Notes under the pieces: generated by a model | Database searches by the model: none | Told to the model about the DNA's origin: nothing | What the model saw: only the letters and a program-made list of their open reading frames with translations | Part shown: positions 34,606 to 42,965 of the stretch, in pieces | How the letters are laid out: each line of letters starts with the position of its first letter | Numbering within the stretch: position 1 is the first letter of the stretch | Assembly: GCA_017443465.1 (NCBI GenBank) | Contig: JAFRXO010000032.1 | Location: 186,001 to 250,000, forward strand | Direction of reading: 5' to 3' | DNA length: 64,000 nt | Source: Bacteroidales bacterium | GTDB taxonomy: Bacteria > Bacteroidota > Bacteroidia > Bacteroidales > UBA932 | Position numbers and translations under genes: made by a program

Positions 34606-35639
34606 TATTCCGTTAAATCGATGATTACCTTCAATGAGGACATGCGGTTGGCGTCGATGAAATTGTACGCGTCGTCGAACTGTTCAAAGGGGAAACGATT
34701 GGTAATAAGCGGATTAAGGTTGATCTTTCCGGAAGAGATTGCATTTATGGCTTCCTGATAATCTTCATGGCGGTACATCAGGGTGCCCACCAGCGTAAGC
34801 TCATGCTCGCCAAGATAGTACATGCTGAGAGCCGGATCCTTTTCAAAAACAGCGATAACGACTATGGTGCTGCCCTTTTCAATGGTTTGCATCAGTGAGC
34901 GGATGGAACTCTCTACTCCGGCTACCTCGAATCCCACCTGGAACCCTTCTTCGCCGAAAACATCCTTCACGCCTTCTTCCAAAGGGGTCTGGAGTACATT
35001 GAGAGTGTGTTCTATGCCGCACTTGCGTGCAATGTCTAGCCTCTGGTCGCTGATGTCCGTAATAAGGACTTTGGCTGCTCCCCTGTAAAGTGCAAATTGC
35101 GCTACCAGGTTGCCGATTGTCCCGGCTCCTGAGACGACGACATTCTTTCCTTTAAGATCTCCGGCCCTTTTAGTGGAATGTGCCCCGACAGCGGAAGGCT
35201 CCACCATTGCCCCGAAATCAAGTGACATCCCGTCCGGCAGCTTCACGACTCGGTCATCATCGACTACGAAGAAATCGCGTGCGGCCCCATCTGCATGGAA
35301 TGCCTGTACTCGGAGGTTCTCGCAGACATTGTATTGGCCTCTCTTGCATGGATTACATGAACCGCAGACCAGCTGGGGGCGGGCCGTAACGGCATCGCCA
35401 GGGCGGCATACCGTCACCGCGGATCCTACTGCCGTGACGATAGCCGAATATTCATGTCCCTGTACGACAGGATATATGGTGGACGGATGTTTTCCATGGT
35501 AGGAATGGATTTCACTCCCACAGATACCTATCCTCTTGATATTCAGCAGGACCTCATGTGGGGCAAGGTTTTCTGCTGAAGGAGCAGGGACTTCCCGGAA
35601 TTCAATCTGGCCGGGTGCCATCAATACAGCTTGTCTCAT
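34605..35639 (-). CDS. Zinc-binding alcohol/sugar dehydrogenase (MDR family)
   Basis: 344 residues of the medium-chain dehydrogenase type. Cys38 is in GICGSEIHSYHG, GHE is at about 62-64, and four Cys follow in VCGSCNPCKRGQYNVC for structural zinc. A Rossmann GAGTIGNLVAQ region binds NAD(P). It probably oxidises a sugar, uronate or polyol released by the neighbouring lyase and oxidoreductase. Start in a CATATG; the stop overlaps the lyase gene by 1 base. Confidence 0.9.
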   Translation of the reverse strand: MRQAVLMAPGQIEFREVPAPSAENLAPHEVLLNIKRIGICGSEIHSYHGKHPSTIYPVVQGHEYSAIVTAVGSAVTVCRPGDAVTARPQLVCGSCNPCKRGQYNVCENLRVQAFHADGAARDFFVVDDDRVVKLPDGMSLDFGAMVEPSAVGAHSTKRAGDLKGKNVVVSGAGTIGNLVAQFALYRGAAKVLITDISDQRLDIARKCGIEHTLNVLQTPLEEGVKDVFGEEGFQVGFEVAGVESSIRSLMQTIEKGSTIVVIAVFEKDPALSMYYLGEHELTLVGTLMYRHEDYQEAINAISSGKINLNPLITNRFPFEQFDDAYNFIDANRMSSLKVIIDLTE

Positions 35640-35679
35640 ATGCTTGAATGTTGTTTTTATCTGTATGACTTATGTTGTT

Positions 35680-37485
35680 TCAGCAATTTTCGCTTCTTTC
35701 AGCGGTGGTGTCTATGAGGGTATAAGTCTGCAGGTAGGGCTTGCCGGGGTCTCCTGCTCCCTTTGTCATCAAGGCTTTCAATTCATCGAAATGCCCGGGA
35801 TAGATGTCACCGGGAAGGCATGAATTGCGGCGGCATACGTCAGCAGCCATACCGATTACTTCCCCTTCCATGGCGCAAGTCCGCATTACACGTACAGTGC
35901 CTAGGGCGAGATGGCTTACGCTGATATCCCTTCCTGCCATGAACATGTTGTCTATGTCTCTGTTATACAGACATCTGTACGGTATTGGATAATAATCCAG
36001 AGGGGTCAGCCTTCCCCGGCTGAGCCACGGGTCCTTGAAGCGTGCTGCATTGTCCGGATCCGGTTCATGGTCATCTATATACCACGAAGTGGACACACAT
36101 CCGTCGGGATATTCCACGAAATTGCGAAGGTCGTTTTCCGTGAGTACATGGGCGCCGAAAAGGCGGCGGCTTTCCCGTTTGCCGGCATAGTATGAAAGCC
36201 AGGCGAATTCTTCGTTTGCAACTTCATCCCTGAACCGTGAATGATTCTTGAGATAGGACCAGTTGGAATATGCCACATACATTCCGTAATCACGGATTTT
36301 CTCCGCCTCCGAAATCATGTCATCGCGCATTCCGACTTCCCAGTACCATTGGCCCCGGCGGGCGTTCTGGGCGGTCTGCTCATCTATCGGGAGGCCCCAG
36401 TCTATATCAGGGAAAGCAACCGGGGCTTCCCTGGTCTCGCTGTACCATTGTATAGAGGCTCCTAGAGTGATTCCGTCGGCACTTTCCGGGGCGGATGGCT
36501 CTCCATATACGGACCTGGCTTCCCTCCCCATCGCCCATGATGCTCCCGCGAGGACTCCGAGCGTTGCGTCACCCGTACAATCTGCGAAAAGACTGCCTTC
36601 TATACGGATCTCCCTGTAATCATCGACATTCGTCGCAATGACCGAACTGATAAGCCTGTCGCCGTTTTTTTCGACCGCGGTGACACGGTAGCCTATGAAC
36701 ATAGTAATGTTATCTTCGGCTTTTATCGCCTCATATTTTTTCTCATCTTCATATATTTCGGCAGGCCGGGCATTGCCTTTCCTCGCCGGGCCGAATTCAT
36801 TGAGCAGATAGCCCAGAGAAGGGAATTTCCCGATATTCAGCCGTCCTCCGAGTCCTACCCTGACTTCCGAAGAATTATTGCCTCCGAAGACCTTCCTGTC
36901 CTGTACGATGGCTACCTTGTTCCCAAGCCGGGCGGCGCTGATTGCAGCACACATTCCGGCAACGCCTCCGCCTACTACTACAAAATCATATCTTCCTTTG
37001 AATTCAGGCTTCGGAGGAAGGTCCAGCAAGGATTTTCTCAATATGTCAATATCCCCGGGTTGTCCTTCAGCTGCCGTTAGCAGGACTGCATCAAAACGTG
37101 CATCGAATCCATCGAGATCATGCACCGTAAGACGATGATACCCATCTTTCATGTTGACTATCCCTCCGCTCTGCCAATGCCATTCAGGACTTCCGCTGCC
37201 AAAAACCGTCTCAACGGCTTGGCCGTCAAAAAGGAGCATAAACTTACCGGGACCGGGACGGTCTGTCCACCATGATGTCCAGTTTTTTGTGCGTACCCAG
37301 ACATGATAATCTGCAGTCGTTTCTACCTTGAAACCGGTGAAGGCATCCTGGACAGGCTTACCCAGTCCGTGCGCGAGCAATTCGGAGGATTTCATGACCT
37401 CCATGAACTGGGGATCGGATATCCATCCGCCCTTGGACTCGAACATCGAGCCTGGCAGAAGTATTGAGTTCTTCCTATCCGTCAT
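35680..37485 (-). CDS. FAD-dependent oxidoreductase with N-terminal beta domain
   Basis: 601 residues. The first about 165 residues are a beta-rich domain (WTSWWTDRPGPGKFML, GSGSPEWHWQSG) like a carbohydrate-binding jelly roll. A FAD_oxidored domain follows, with VVVGGGVAGMCAA at about 170-182 for dinucleotide binding and NNSSEVRVGLGGR after it. No signal peptide is visible although its neighbours act outside the cell. Together with the dehydrogenase and heparinase-like lyase it forms a locus that may oxidise and cleave an unusual glycan. Function is inferred. Confidence 0.82.
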   Translation of the reverse strand: MTDRKNSILLPGSMFESKGGWISDPQFMEVMKSSELLAHGLGKPVQDAFTGFKVETTADYHVWVRTKNWTSWWTDRPGPGKFMLLFDGQAVETVFGSGSPEWHWQSGGIVNMKDGYHRLTVHDLDGFDARFDAVLLTAAEGQPGDIDILRKSLLDLPPKPEFKGRYDFVVVGGGVAGMCAAISAARLGNKVAIVQDRKVFGGNNSSEVRVGLGGRLNIGKFPSLGYLLNEFGPARKGNARPAEIYEDEKKYEAIKAEDNITMFIGYRVTAVEKNGDRLISSVIATNVDDYREIRIEGSLFADCTGDATLGVLAGASWAMGREARSVYGEPSAPESADGITLGASIQWYSETREAPVAFPDIDWGLPIDEQTAQNARRGQWYWEVGMRDDMISEAEKIRDYGMYVAYSNWSYLKNHSRFRDEVANEEFAWLSYYAGKRESRRLFGAHVLTENDLRNFVEYPDGCVSTSWYIDDHEPDPDNAARFKDPWLSRGRLTPLDYYPIPYRCLYNRDIDNMFMAGRDISVSHLALGTVRVMRTCAMEGEVIGMAADVCRRNSCLPGDIYPGHFDELKALMTKGAGDPGKPYLQTYTLIDTTAERSENC

Positions 37486-37572
37486 TTTTACTGCTATTTC
37501 CTTGCGGAACTTTGTTTTTCAAGGTTATAAATATAATAAAATCATTTAAAATACACGCCTTACGCATCTGTG

Positions 37573-37603
37573 TTTGAGAGGAGGCTTTTTTTTTGTATAT
37601 TTG
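37573..37603 (+). promoter_or_regulatory. Promoter for the methylmalonyl-CoA decarboxylase operon
   Basis: TTTG at 37573-37576, 19 bases, then TATATTTG at 37596-37603: both the -33 and -7 elements of the Bacteroidota promoter with standard spacing. The -7 box lies 19 bases before the mmdA start. Confidence 0.7.
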
Positions 37604-37622
37604 TGCCAATAATTTTCAGAAA

Positions 37623-39185
37623 ATGAGCATTCAGCAGGAAAACATCGAAAAACTCGTCGAAAGACGTGCCCAAGCCAAACTTGGCGGCGGTGCGAAGCGT
37701 ATCGACGCACAACACGCCAAGGGGAAGCTTACAGCAAGGGAAAGGCTTGCACTTCTTCTCGACGAAGGCAGCTTTGAGGAATATGACATGTTCGTCCAGC
37801 ACCGCTGCACCAATTTCGGAATGGAGAAGTCCCACACTGACGGGGACGGTGTCGTTACCGGATGCGGTACCATTGGCGGCAGGCTGGTATATGTCTATGC
37901 ACAGGATTTCACGGTCTCCGGAGGTTCCCTCTCCAAGACCATGTCGGAGAAGATATGCAAGGTGATGGACATGGCCGCAAGGGCTGGCGCTCCATGCATA
38001 GGACTCAATGACTCCGGCGGAGCCAGGATCCAGGAAGGTATCGACGCGCTTGCCGGCTATGGCGAAATCTTCGAGCGCAATATCCTCTATTCGGGAGTCG
38101 TGCCTCAGATCAGCGGTATTTTCGGCCCGTGCGCCGGGGGTGCGGTTTACTCCCCCGCCCTGACCGACTTCACCGTAATGGTAAAGAATACATCTTACAT
38201 GTATCTCACCGGGCCTGCTGTAGTCAAGAGCGTACTGGGAGAAGAAGTCAGCCATGAGGAACTCGGAGGTGCTGCTGTTCATTCCAGCAAGAGCGGTGTC
38301 GCCGACTTTGCCGCAGAGAATGAGCAGGATGGCATCCAGACCATCAAGGAACTCCTGTCCTATCTGCCCCAGAACAACATGGAAGAAGCTCCTGTCCTCG
38401 CCACGGCTGATCCGCTTTCCCGCGTGGACGATGCTCTCAACCAGATAGTTCCAGACAATCCGAATAAGCCCTACGACATGTACAGGGTCATCTCCGGGAT
38501 TGTTGATGACGGCAAGTTCTTCGAAGTACACAAGAATTTCGCAAAGAACATCATTGTAGGATTCGCGCATATGAACGGACGCAGCGTAGGCATCGTGGCT
38601 AACCAGCCCAATGTGCTCGCCGGTTCGCTCGACATCAACGCTTCCCGCAAGGGCGCGAGGTTCGTGCGTTTCTGCGATGCCTTCAATATCCCGATTGTGA
38701 CTCTCGTGGATGTCCCGGGCTTCCTTCCCGGCACCCAGCAGGAATATGGCGCAGTCATTTCCAACGGAGCGAAACTTCTCTATGCATATGGTGAGGCTAC
38801 TGTCCCGAAAGTCACCGTCACCCTCCGCAAGGCATATGGCGGAGCCCATATAGTCATGAGCTGCAAGCAGCTTCGCGGCGACCTCAATTATGCGTGGCCT
38901 TCCGCCGAGATCGCGGTTATGGGGGCAGCCGGTGCCGTGAACGTGCTTTATGCCAAGGACCTCATTTCGATTGAGAATCCTGAGGACAAGGCTGCCATGG
39001 CCGACAAGAAGAAAGCCGAGTACGAGGAGCTGTTCAGCAATCCTTACCAGGCTGCGCAGAAAGGATATATCGATGATGTCATCGAGCCCCGCAACACCAG
39101 GTTCCGTGTCATCAGGGCACTCGAATCCCTTGCAGGCAAGAAGCAGTCACTGCCCGCCAAGAAACATGACAATCTCCCGCTGTAA
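37623..39185 (+). CDS. mmdA: Methylmalonyl-CoA decarboxylase alpha subunit (carboxyltransferase)
   Basis: 520 residues; start ATG at 37623, with a -7 box 19 bases upstream. The crotonase-like carboxyltransferase domains of acyl-CoA carboxylase beta chains are clear: [20 protein letters not shown] in the N half and [15 protein letters not shown] in the C half. With the three following genes it would form a membrane complex that decarboxylates methylmalonyl-CoA to propionyl-CoA and pumps Na+. A propionyl-CoA carboxylase role is the alternative, but the decarboxylase-type membrane subunit next door makes that less likely. Confidence 0.92.
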   Translation: MSIQQENIEKLVERRAQAKLGGGAKRIDAQHAKGKLTARERLALLLDEGSFEEYDMFVQHRCTNFGMEKSHTDGDGVVTGCGTIGGRLVYVYAQDFTVSGGSLSKTMSEKICKVMDMAARAGAPCIGLNDSGGARIQEGIDALAGYGEIFERNILYSGVVPQISGIFGPCAGGAVYSPALTDFTVMVKNTSYMYLTGPAVVKSVLGEEVSHEELGGAAVHSSKSGVADFAAENEQDGIQTIKELLSYLPQNNMEEAPVLATADPLSRVDDALNQIVPDNPNKPYDMYRVISGIVDDGKFFEVHKNFAKNIIVGFAHMNGRSVGIVANQPNVLAGSLDINASRKGARFVRFCDAFNIPIVTLVDVPGFLPGTQQEYGAVISNGAKLLYAYGEATVPKVTVTLRKAYGGAHIVMSCKQLRGDLNYAWPSAEIAVMGAAGAVNVLYAKDLISIENPEDKAAMADKKKAEYEELFSNPYQAAQKGYIDDVIEPRNTRFRVIRALESLAGKKQSLPAKKHDNLPL

Positions 39186-39189
39186 GCAT

Positions 39190-40128
39190 ATGTCAGTAAA
39201 GAAATTGTTCCTTCTGGTCCCGGCTCTGGCCGTCTCCCTTCTGGCAGGCGCCCAGAATGTTTCCGACCTCATCATATCCGAAGTGATGCCCGTTCCGGAC
39301 AGCACATCCCTGGTTGATGATTTCGGTGTCAGGAACGGATGGGTCGAGCTTTTCAATACATCGCAGGGAACGGTCAATATCGGAGGCTGCTATCTGACCG
39401 ACGACCGCAGCGACCTGCGTAAGAGCATGATTTCCACTCTGGACCGTTCGACCCGGCTCGGACCCCGCCAAAGCGTGGTGTTCTATGCCAGCGGCGACCA
39501 GAGCAATGGAACCTTCTACACTTCTTTCAAGCTTCGTCCAGGTACGACCATCTATCTGGTCAGCAATGACGGTAGGACCCTGGTCGATTCCCTTTCAGTA
39601 CCTTCGGGTATCCCTGCAGGAAAATCCATTGCCAAGTTTGCATATGACAATAAGGCTGTAGTGTTCAGCGAGTGCAAGCTTTCCGATCCTACGCCTAAGG
39701 CTTACAATGCAGGAGGCAAGGCGGAAAGCGGTGCCCAGAGGCTTGCTCGTGAGGATCCGTACGGTTTCACCCTTACCCTGGTGTCCGTTTCGGTGGTCTT
39801 CTGCGCCCTTCTCATCCTCTGGTGGCTCTTCGCTGCGATGTTCCAGTCTGCAAACAAGAAGCACCGTGCAGCCCTTACCGCCCAGAACCAGAAGAAGGCT
39901 CAGGCGCCGGCTCCCAAGGGAGACGTCAACGGGGAGATTGCAGCGGCCATAGCCATGGCCCTCGAGTCCGGTTCGGAGGACGAAGTCGCAGCTGCAATAG
40001 GCCTGGCCATGGAACAGTGGCTTTCTGACACGGTACACGACAATGAGAGTTTCGTTGTCACCATCCGTCGCGACAGCCAGTCCATGTGGAACAACAAAGC
40101 ATTGAATTTCAGGAATTATCAAAGATAA
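39190..40128 (+). CDS. OadG-type membrane subunit fused to a secreted lamin-tail-like domain
   Basis: 312 residues from the ATG at 39190 (CATATG). The N-terminal 200 residues have a signal peptide (LVPALAVSLLAGAQ), then a beta domain with NVSDLIISEVMPVPDS and GWVELFNTSQGTVNIGGCYL, the pattern of a lamin-tail domain. A membrane span (about 202-228) and a cytoplasmic tail of OadG type follow, with an AAAIAMALESG helix. OadG-type gamma/delta subunits of sodium decarboxylases normally are only 80-120 residues. It is thus a fusion that places a beta-sandwich outside the membrane. It lies second in the operon, 4 bases after mmdA. Confidence 0.82.
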   Translation: MSVKKLFLLVPALAVSLLAGAQNVSDLIISEVMPVPDSTSLVDDFGVRNGWVELFNTSQGTVNIGGCYLTDDRSDLRKSMISTLDRSTRLGPRQSVVFYASGDQSNGTFYTSFKLRPGTTIYLVSNDGRTLVDSLSVPSGIPAGKSIAKFAYDNKAVVFSECKLSDPTPKAYNAGGKAESGAQRLAREDPYGFTLTLVSVSVVFCALLILWWLFAAMFQSANKKHRAALTAQNQKKAQAPAPKGDVNGEIAAAIAMALESGSEDEVAAAIGLAMEQWLSDTVHDNESFVVTIRRDSQSMWNNKALNFRNYQR

Positions 40129-40140
40129 ATACATATAAAA

Positions 40141-40575
40141 ATGAAAACATATAAGTACAAGATCAACGGCAACGACTACGAGGTTACTGTCAATGGAATT
40201 GAAGGCAATATAGCTGATGTCACCGTGAACGGTGCTCTCTACAAGGTGGAGATGGAGAATGCTCCTGCCGCTCCTGCCGTGCAGGCCGCTCCGGCCCCCC
40301 AGCCTGTGGCAGCCGCCTCTCCGGCACCTGCTGCCGCACCTGCCACGAAACCTGCTTCCGGCGGAAAGAAAGTCGCTTCACCGCTTCCTGGTGTTATTGT
40401 GGAAGTGTCTGTGAAAGAAGGACAAAGCGTTAAGGCTGGAGACAAGGTCGCCGTTATCGAAGCCATGAAGATGGAGAACGACATATGCGCCGAGTTCGAC
40501 GGTACCGTTACTGCCATCCATGTTTCCAAGGGTGATTCAGTGCTCGAAGGCGCCGACATCGTGACCATAGCCTGA
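40141..40575 (+). CDS. mmdC: Biotin carboxyl carrier subunit of methylmalonyl-CoA decarboxylase
   Basis: 144 residues: an N-terminal beta domain (about 1-40), an Ala/Pro-rich linker (about 42-75), and a biotinyl domain with EAMKMEN, the Lys of which carries biotin. It moves CO2 from MmdA to MmdB. 12 bases after the OadG-like gene and 8 bases before mmdB. Confidence 0.95.
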   Translation: MKTYKYKINGNDYEVTVNGIEGNIADVTVNGALYKVEMENAPAAPAVQAAPAPQPVAAASPAPAAAPATKPASGGKKVASPLPGVIVEVSVKEGQSVKAGDKVAVIEAMKMENDICAEFDGTVTAIHVSKGDSVLEGADIVTIA

Positions 40576-40583
40576 GTTAGCTG

Positions 40584-41726
40584 ATGGAGCAGATTATAGA
40601 CAGCCTGCATCAGTTCTGGCAGTTCACGGGCTTTGCGAATTGCTCGTGGCAGAACTTCGTGATGATTGCGATCGGTATCGGATTCATCACGGTAGCCATC
40701 CTGAAGGAATGGGAGCCGCTGCTCCTGGTTCCGATCGGGTTCGGTATGATCATCGGAAACATTCCGATGTTCCCCGGCCTCAATATCGGAATCTATGAAG
40801 ACGGTTCCGTGCTCAACACCCTCTATCAAGGTGTGAAGCAAGGATGGTATCCCCCGCTCATTTTCCTTGGAATCGGCGCCATGACCGACTTCTCTGCGCT
40901 GATTTCCCAGCCCAGGCTCATACTCATCGGAGCTGCCGCCCAGATGGGTATCTTCGGCGCTTACCTGCTTTCCCTGGCCCTCGGTTTCCAGCCCAATGAG
41001 GCTGGTGCAATCGGAATCATCGGCGGTGCTGACGGTCCTACCGCTATCTTCTTGTCTTCTAAGCTCGCACCGGATCTCATGGGAGCCATCGCCGTGTCGG
41101 CATATTCCTATATGGCGCTCGTCCCTGTCATCCAGAGGCCTATAATGCTTGCCCTGACGACCAAGAAAGAGCGTCTTATCAAGATGCCCAAGCCGCGCCA
41201 GGTCAGCCAGAAAGAAAAGATCATCTTCCCCATCATCGGATTCCTTACCACTGCTTTCATAGTGCCTTCCGGACTCCCGCTGCTGGGTATGTTGTTCTTC
41301 GGTAACCTCTTGAAAGAGAGTGGCGTTACGAACCGTCTTGCCCGTACTGCATCCGGTCCAATGATCGATGTGGTCACTACCTTGATCGGACTTACCGTCG
41401 GCTGCTCCACCCAGGCGGACAAGTTCCTGACCGGCAATTCTGTGAAGATCTTCGGTCTTGGTCTGCTCTCATTCGTGATTGCGACCACCTGTGGAGTCCT
41501 TTTCGTCAAGACAGCCAATCTCTTCCTCAAGGAAGGTCACAAGATCAATCCCCTCATCGGAAACGCAGGAGTCTCTGCTGTTCCCGACAGTGCCAGGGTT
41601 TCAGAGGTCGTGGGATTGGAGTTCGACCGTTCCAACCACCTGCTGATGCATGCGATGGGACCGAATGTCGCAGGTGTCATCGGTTCGGCAGTTGCCGCCG
41701 GTATCCTGCTGGGATTCCTGGGTTAG
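40584..41726 (+). CDS. mmdB: Sodium-translocating decarboxylase beta subunit
   Basis: 380 residues, about 10 membrane spans. The OadB/MmdB pattern is clear: a LLVPIGFGMIIGNIP loop, GADGPTAIFLSSKL, and a C-terminal HLLMHAMGPNVAGVIG. It decarboxylates carboxybiotin and exports Na+. It completes the mmdA-oadG-mmdC-mmdB complex. The terminator lies just past its stop, inside the convergent gene's end. Confidence 0.95.
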   Translation: MEQIIDSLHQFWQFTGFANCSWQNFVMIAIGIGFITVAILKEWEPLLLVPIGFGMIIGNIPMFPGLNIGIYEDGSVLNTLYQGVKQGWYPPLIFLGIGAMTDFSALISQPRLILIGAAAQMGIFGAYLLSLALGFQPNEAGAIGIIGGADGPTAIFLSSKLAPDLMGAIAVSAYSYMALVPVIQRPIMLALTTKKERLIKMPKPRQVSQKEKIIFPIIGFLTTAFIVPSGLPLLGMLFFGNLLKESGVTNRLARTASGPMIDVVTTLIGLTVGCSTQADKFLTGNSVKIFGLGLLSFVIATTCGVLFVKTANLFLKEGHKINPLIGNAGVSAVPDSARVSEVVGLEFDRSNHLLMHAMGPNVAGVIGSAVAAGILLGFLG

Positions 41727-41756
41727 GATATTTATCCGGAAAATACAGAACCTTGA

Positions 41757-42182
41757 TTACCGCCTCTTTCCGGAGGCGGTTTTCATTGCTTCCTGCATGT
41801 TCTTGATCAGGGCCCTTGAAGTGTAGGTAGAACCTGTGACGGCATCCGGTACGTATTCCTTCAAGTCATTGACTGTCAGTCCGGTCCAGATCTCCTTGAG
41901 AATCTTGAATGCAGGTTCGAAATATTCTTCCGATTCCAGGTTCGGGAGAGCCTGTACATCCACTATGCAGTCGTTTACGATTTTAACTTCCAGAGGAGTG
42001 GGACCTGCATATCCGTAGATTTCGCGTCCTGAAGTGATTGTATTTACTATTAGGGTGTCTCCAGCCATTCTAGTGGCGGGAACTTTTCCTTTAGTTTTGA
42101 TCGTGCTTTGAGAGAGAGTGACAGCATGCGGAGCAATGAGCATAAGCAGCGCAGCGGAAATAAATATTATCTTCTTTTTCAT
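41757..42182 (-). CDS. Secreted FMN-binding domain protein
   Basis: 141 residues with a signal-like N-terminus (KKKIIFISAALLMLIAPHA). It has the FMN_bind motif near the C-terminus, DAVTGSTYTS, where a Thr may hold FMN covalently as in NqrC/RnfG. A single such domain outside the cell may shuttle electrons. It overlaps the start of the HAD phosphatase stop by 4 bases. Start in a CATATG. Confidence 0.8.
   Translation of the reverse strand: MKKKIIFISAALLMLIAPHAVTLSQSTIKTKGKVPATRMAGDTLIVNTITSGREIYGYAGPTPLEVKIVNDCIVDVQALPNLESEEYFEPAFKILKEIWTGLTVNDLKEYVPDAVTGSTYTSRALIKNMQEAMKTASGKRR
41759..41783 (+). terminator. Rho-independent terminator of the decarboxylase operon, inside the end of the convergent gene
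   Basis: ACCGCCTC (41759-41766) and GAGGCGGT (41773-41780) form a stem with a 6-base loop, followed by TTTT. It lies 32 bases past the mmdB stop. The stem is also the last codons of the FMN-binding protein gene on the other strand. Confidence 0.6.
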
Positions 42183-42865
42183 ATGTCCTTTTTCAGAAGA
42201 GCCTCCTCCAATTCTTCCACATTATGTGCCAGAATGTCCGCATCAGTCAGAGAAGATTCGGGCCTGTAGCCCCATGTAACTGAGATTGTGGCGATTCCGG
42301 CATTCTTGCCGGTGCGGATGTCGGAGGACGAATCGCCTACCATGACAGCATTCGGCTCCTTGTTCCCGGTCTGTCCTGCATATGAATTGAAGATCATCTT
42401 GACAATTGCAGGATCAGGTTTCAGAGGCATCCCTTCCTGGTTACCCATTACTGCCACCCATTTTATGTCAGGGAAGAATTTCCTGATCAGTTTTTCAGTG
42501 CCAGACTGGAACTTGTTGGAAACTACGGCCATTGCGCAACCGCTCTCCTGAAGTGTGGCAAGCAATTCTTTGATTCCCGGATATGGCTCTGTCCGGTCGT
42601 CTATATGTGCGGTATAATATGAGCTGAAGTCCGCAAGCACCTCGCTTATATATCCTTCATCCGCCCTGAGCTCTTCCGGGAGGGCTTTTGTCACCAGATT
42701 GCGTATCCCATGACCGACCATCGCCGGGTACTCGTACATTTCATGAACAGGAAGGCTCCTTATTCCCAGGGCATGGTTCACTGCATTCCCAAGGTCGGGA
42801 ATCGTGTTCAGCAGGGTCCCGTCCAGGTCAAACAACACCAGATCGTATTTAGAAGCCTTTTCCAA
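42179..42865 (-). CDS. gph: HAD-superfamily phosphatase, phosphoglycolate type
   Basis: 228 residues with FDLDGTLLNT at the N-terminus (nucleophile Asp), a SNKFQSGTEKLI motif II region and MVGDSSSDIRTGKNAG (motif IV). It fits phosphoglycolate phosphatase or a related small-molecule phosphatase. No in-frame ATG precedes the catalytic motif; TTG at 42865-42863 is the likely start. An inverted repeat, AAATTCG/CGAATTT, lies 13 bases upstream. Confidence 0.85.
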   Translation of the reverse strand: MEKASKYDLVLFDLDGTLLNTIPDLGNAVNHALGIRSLPVHEMYEYPAMVGHGIRNLVTKALPEELRADEGYISEVLADFSSYYTAHIDDRTEPYPGIKELLATLQESGCAMAVVSNKFQSGTEKLIRKFFPDIKWVAVMGNQEGMPLKPDPAIVKMIFNSYAGQTGNKEPNAVMVGDSSSDIRTGKNAGIATISVTWGYRPESSLTDADILAHNVEELEEALLKKDI

Positions 42866-42878
42866 ATGTCCTGAAGTT

Positions 42879-42896
42879 AAATTCGAGCGCGAATTT
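42879..42896. promoter_or_regulatory. 7-bp inverted repeat between the phosphatase and metH genes
   Basis: AAATTCG and CGAATTT around a 4-base centre, 13 bases upstream of the gph TTG. Placed like an operator over the gph promoter; on the minus strand one arm reads TAAATTCG with the base before it, close to TAnnTTTG. Confidence 0.4.
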
Positions 42897-42935
42897 AGAC
42901 AAAAAGAGGCATATAGTCAAATTGCAGGATTTTTT

Positions 42936-42943
42936 TAAATTTG
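42936..42943 (+). promoter_or_regulatory. Promoter -7 box for metH
   Basis: TAAATTTG, fitting TAnnTTTG, 22 bases before the ATG at 42966. Confidence 0.55.
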
Positions 42944-42965
42944 TATTCTGGATATTGTGCGCATT

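Noticed and set aside
37560-38849. A 429-codon minus-strand ORF over mmdA
   Set aside because: Long shadow of a conserved, codon-biased gene; low-quality protein without known motifs. The mmdA frame carries clear carboxyltransferase motifs.
40140-40580. Ala/Pro repeat region of the biotin carrier as a mobile or repeat element
   Set aside because: It is the normal flexible linker of biotin carboxyl carrier proteins.
42866-42965. A cobalamin or SAM riboswitch before metH
   Set aside because: Only 100 bases lie upstream and no B12 box or SAM pattern was seen; a -7 box lies 22 bases before the start.
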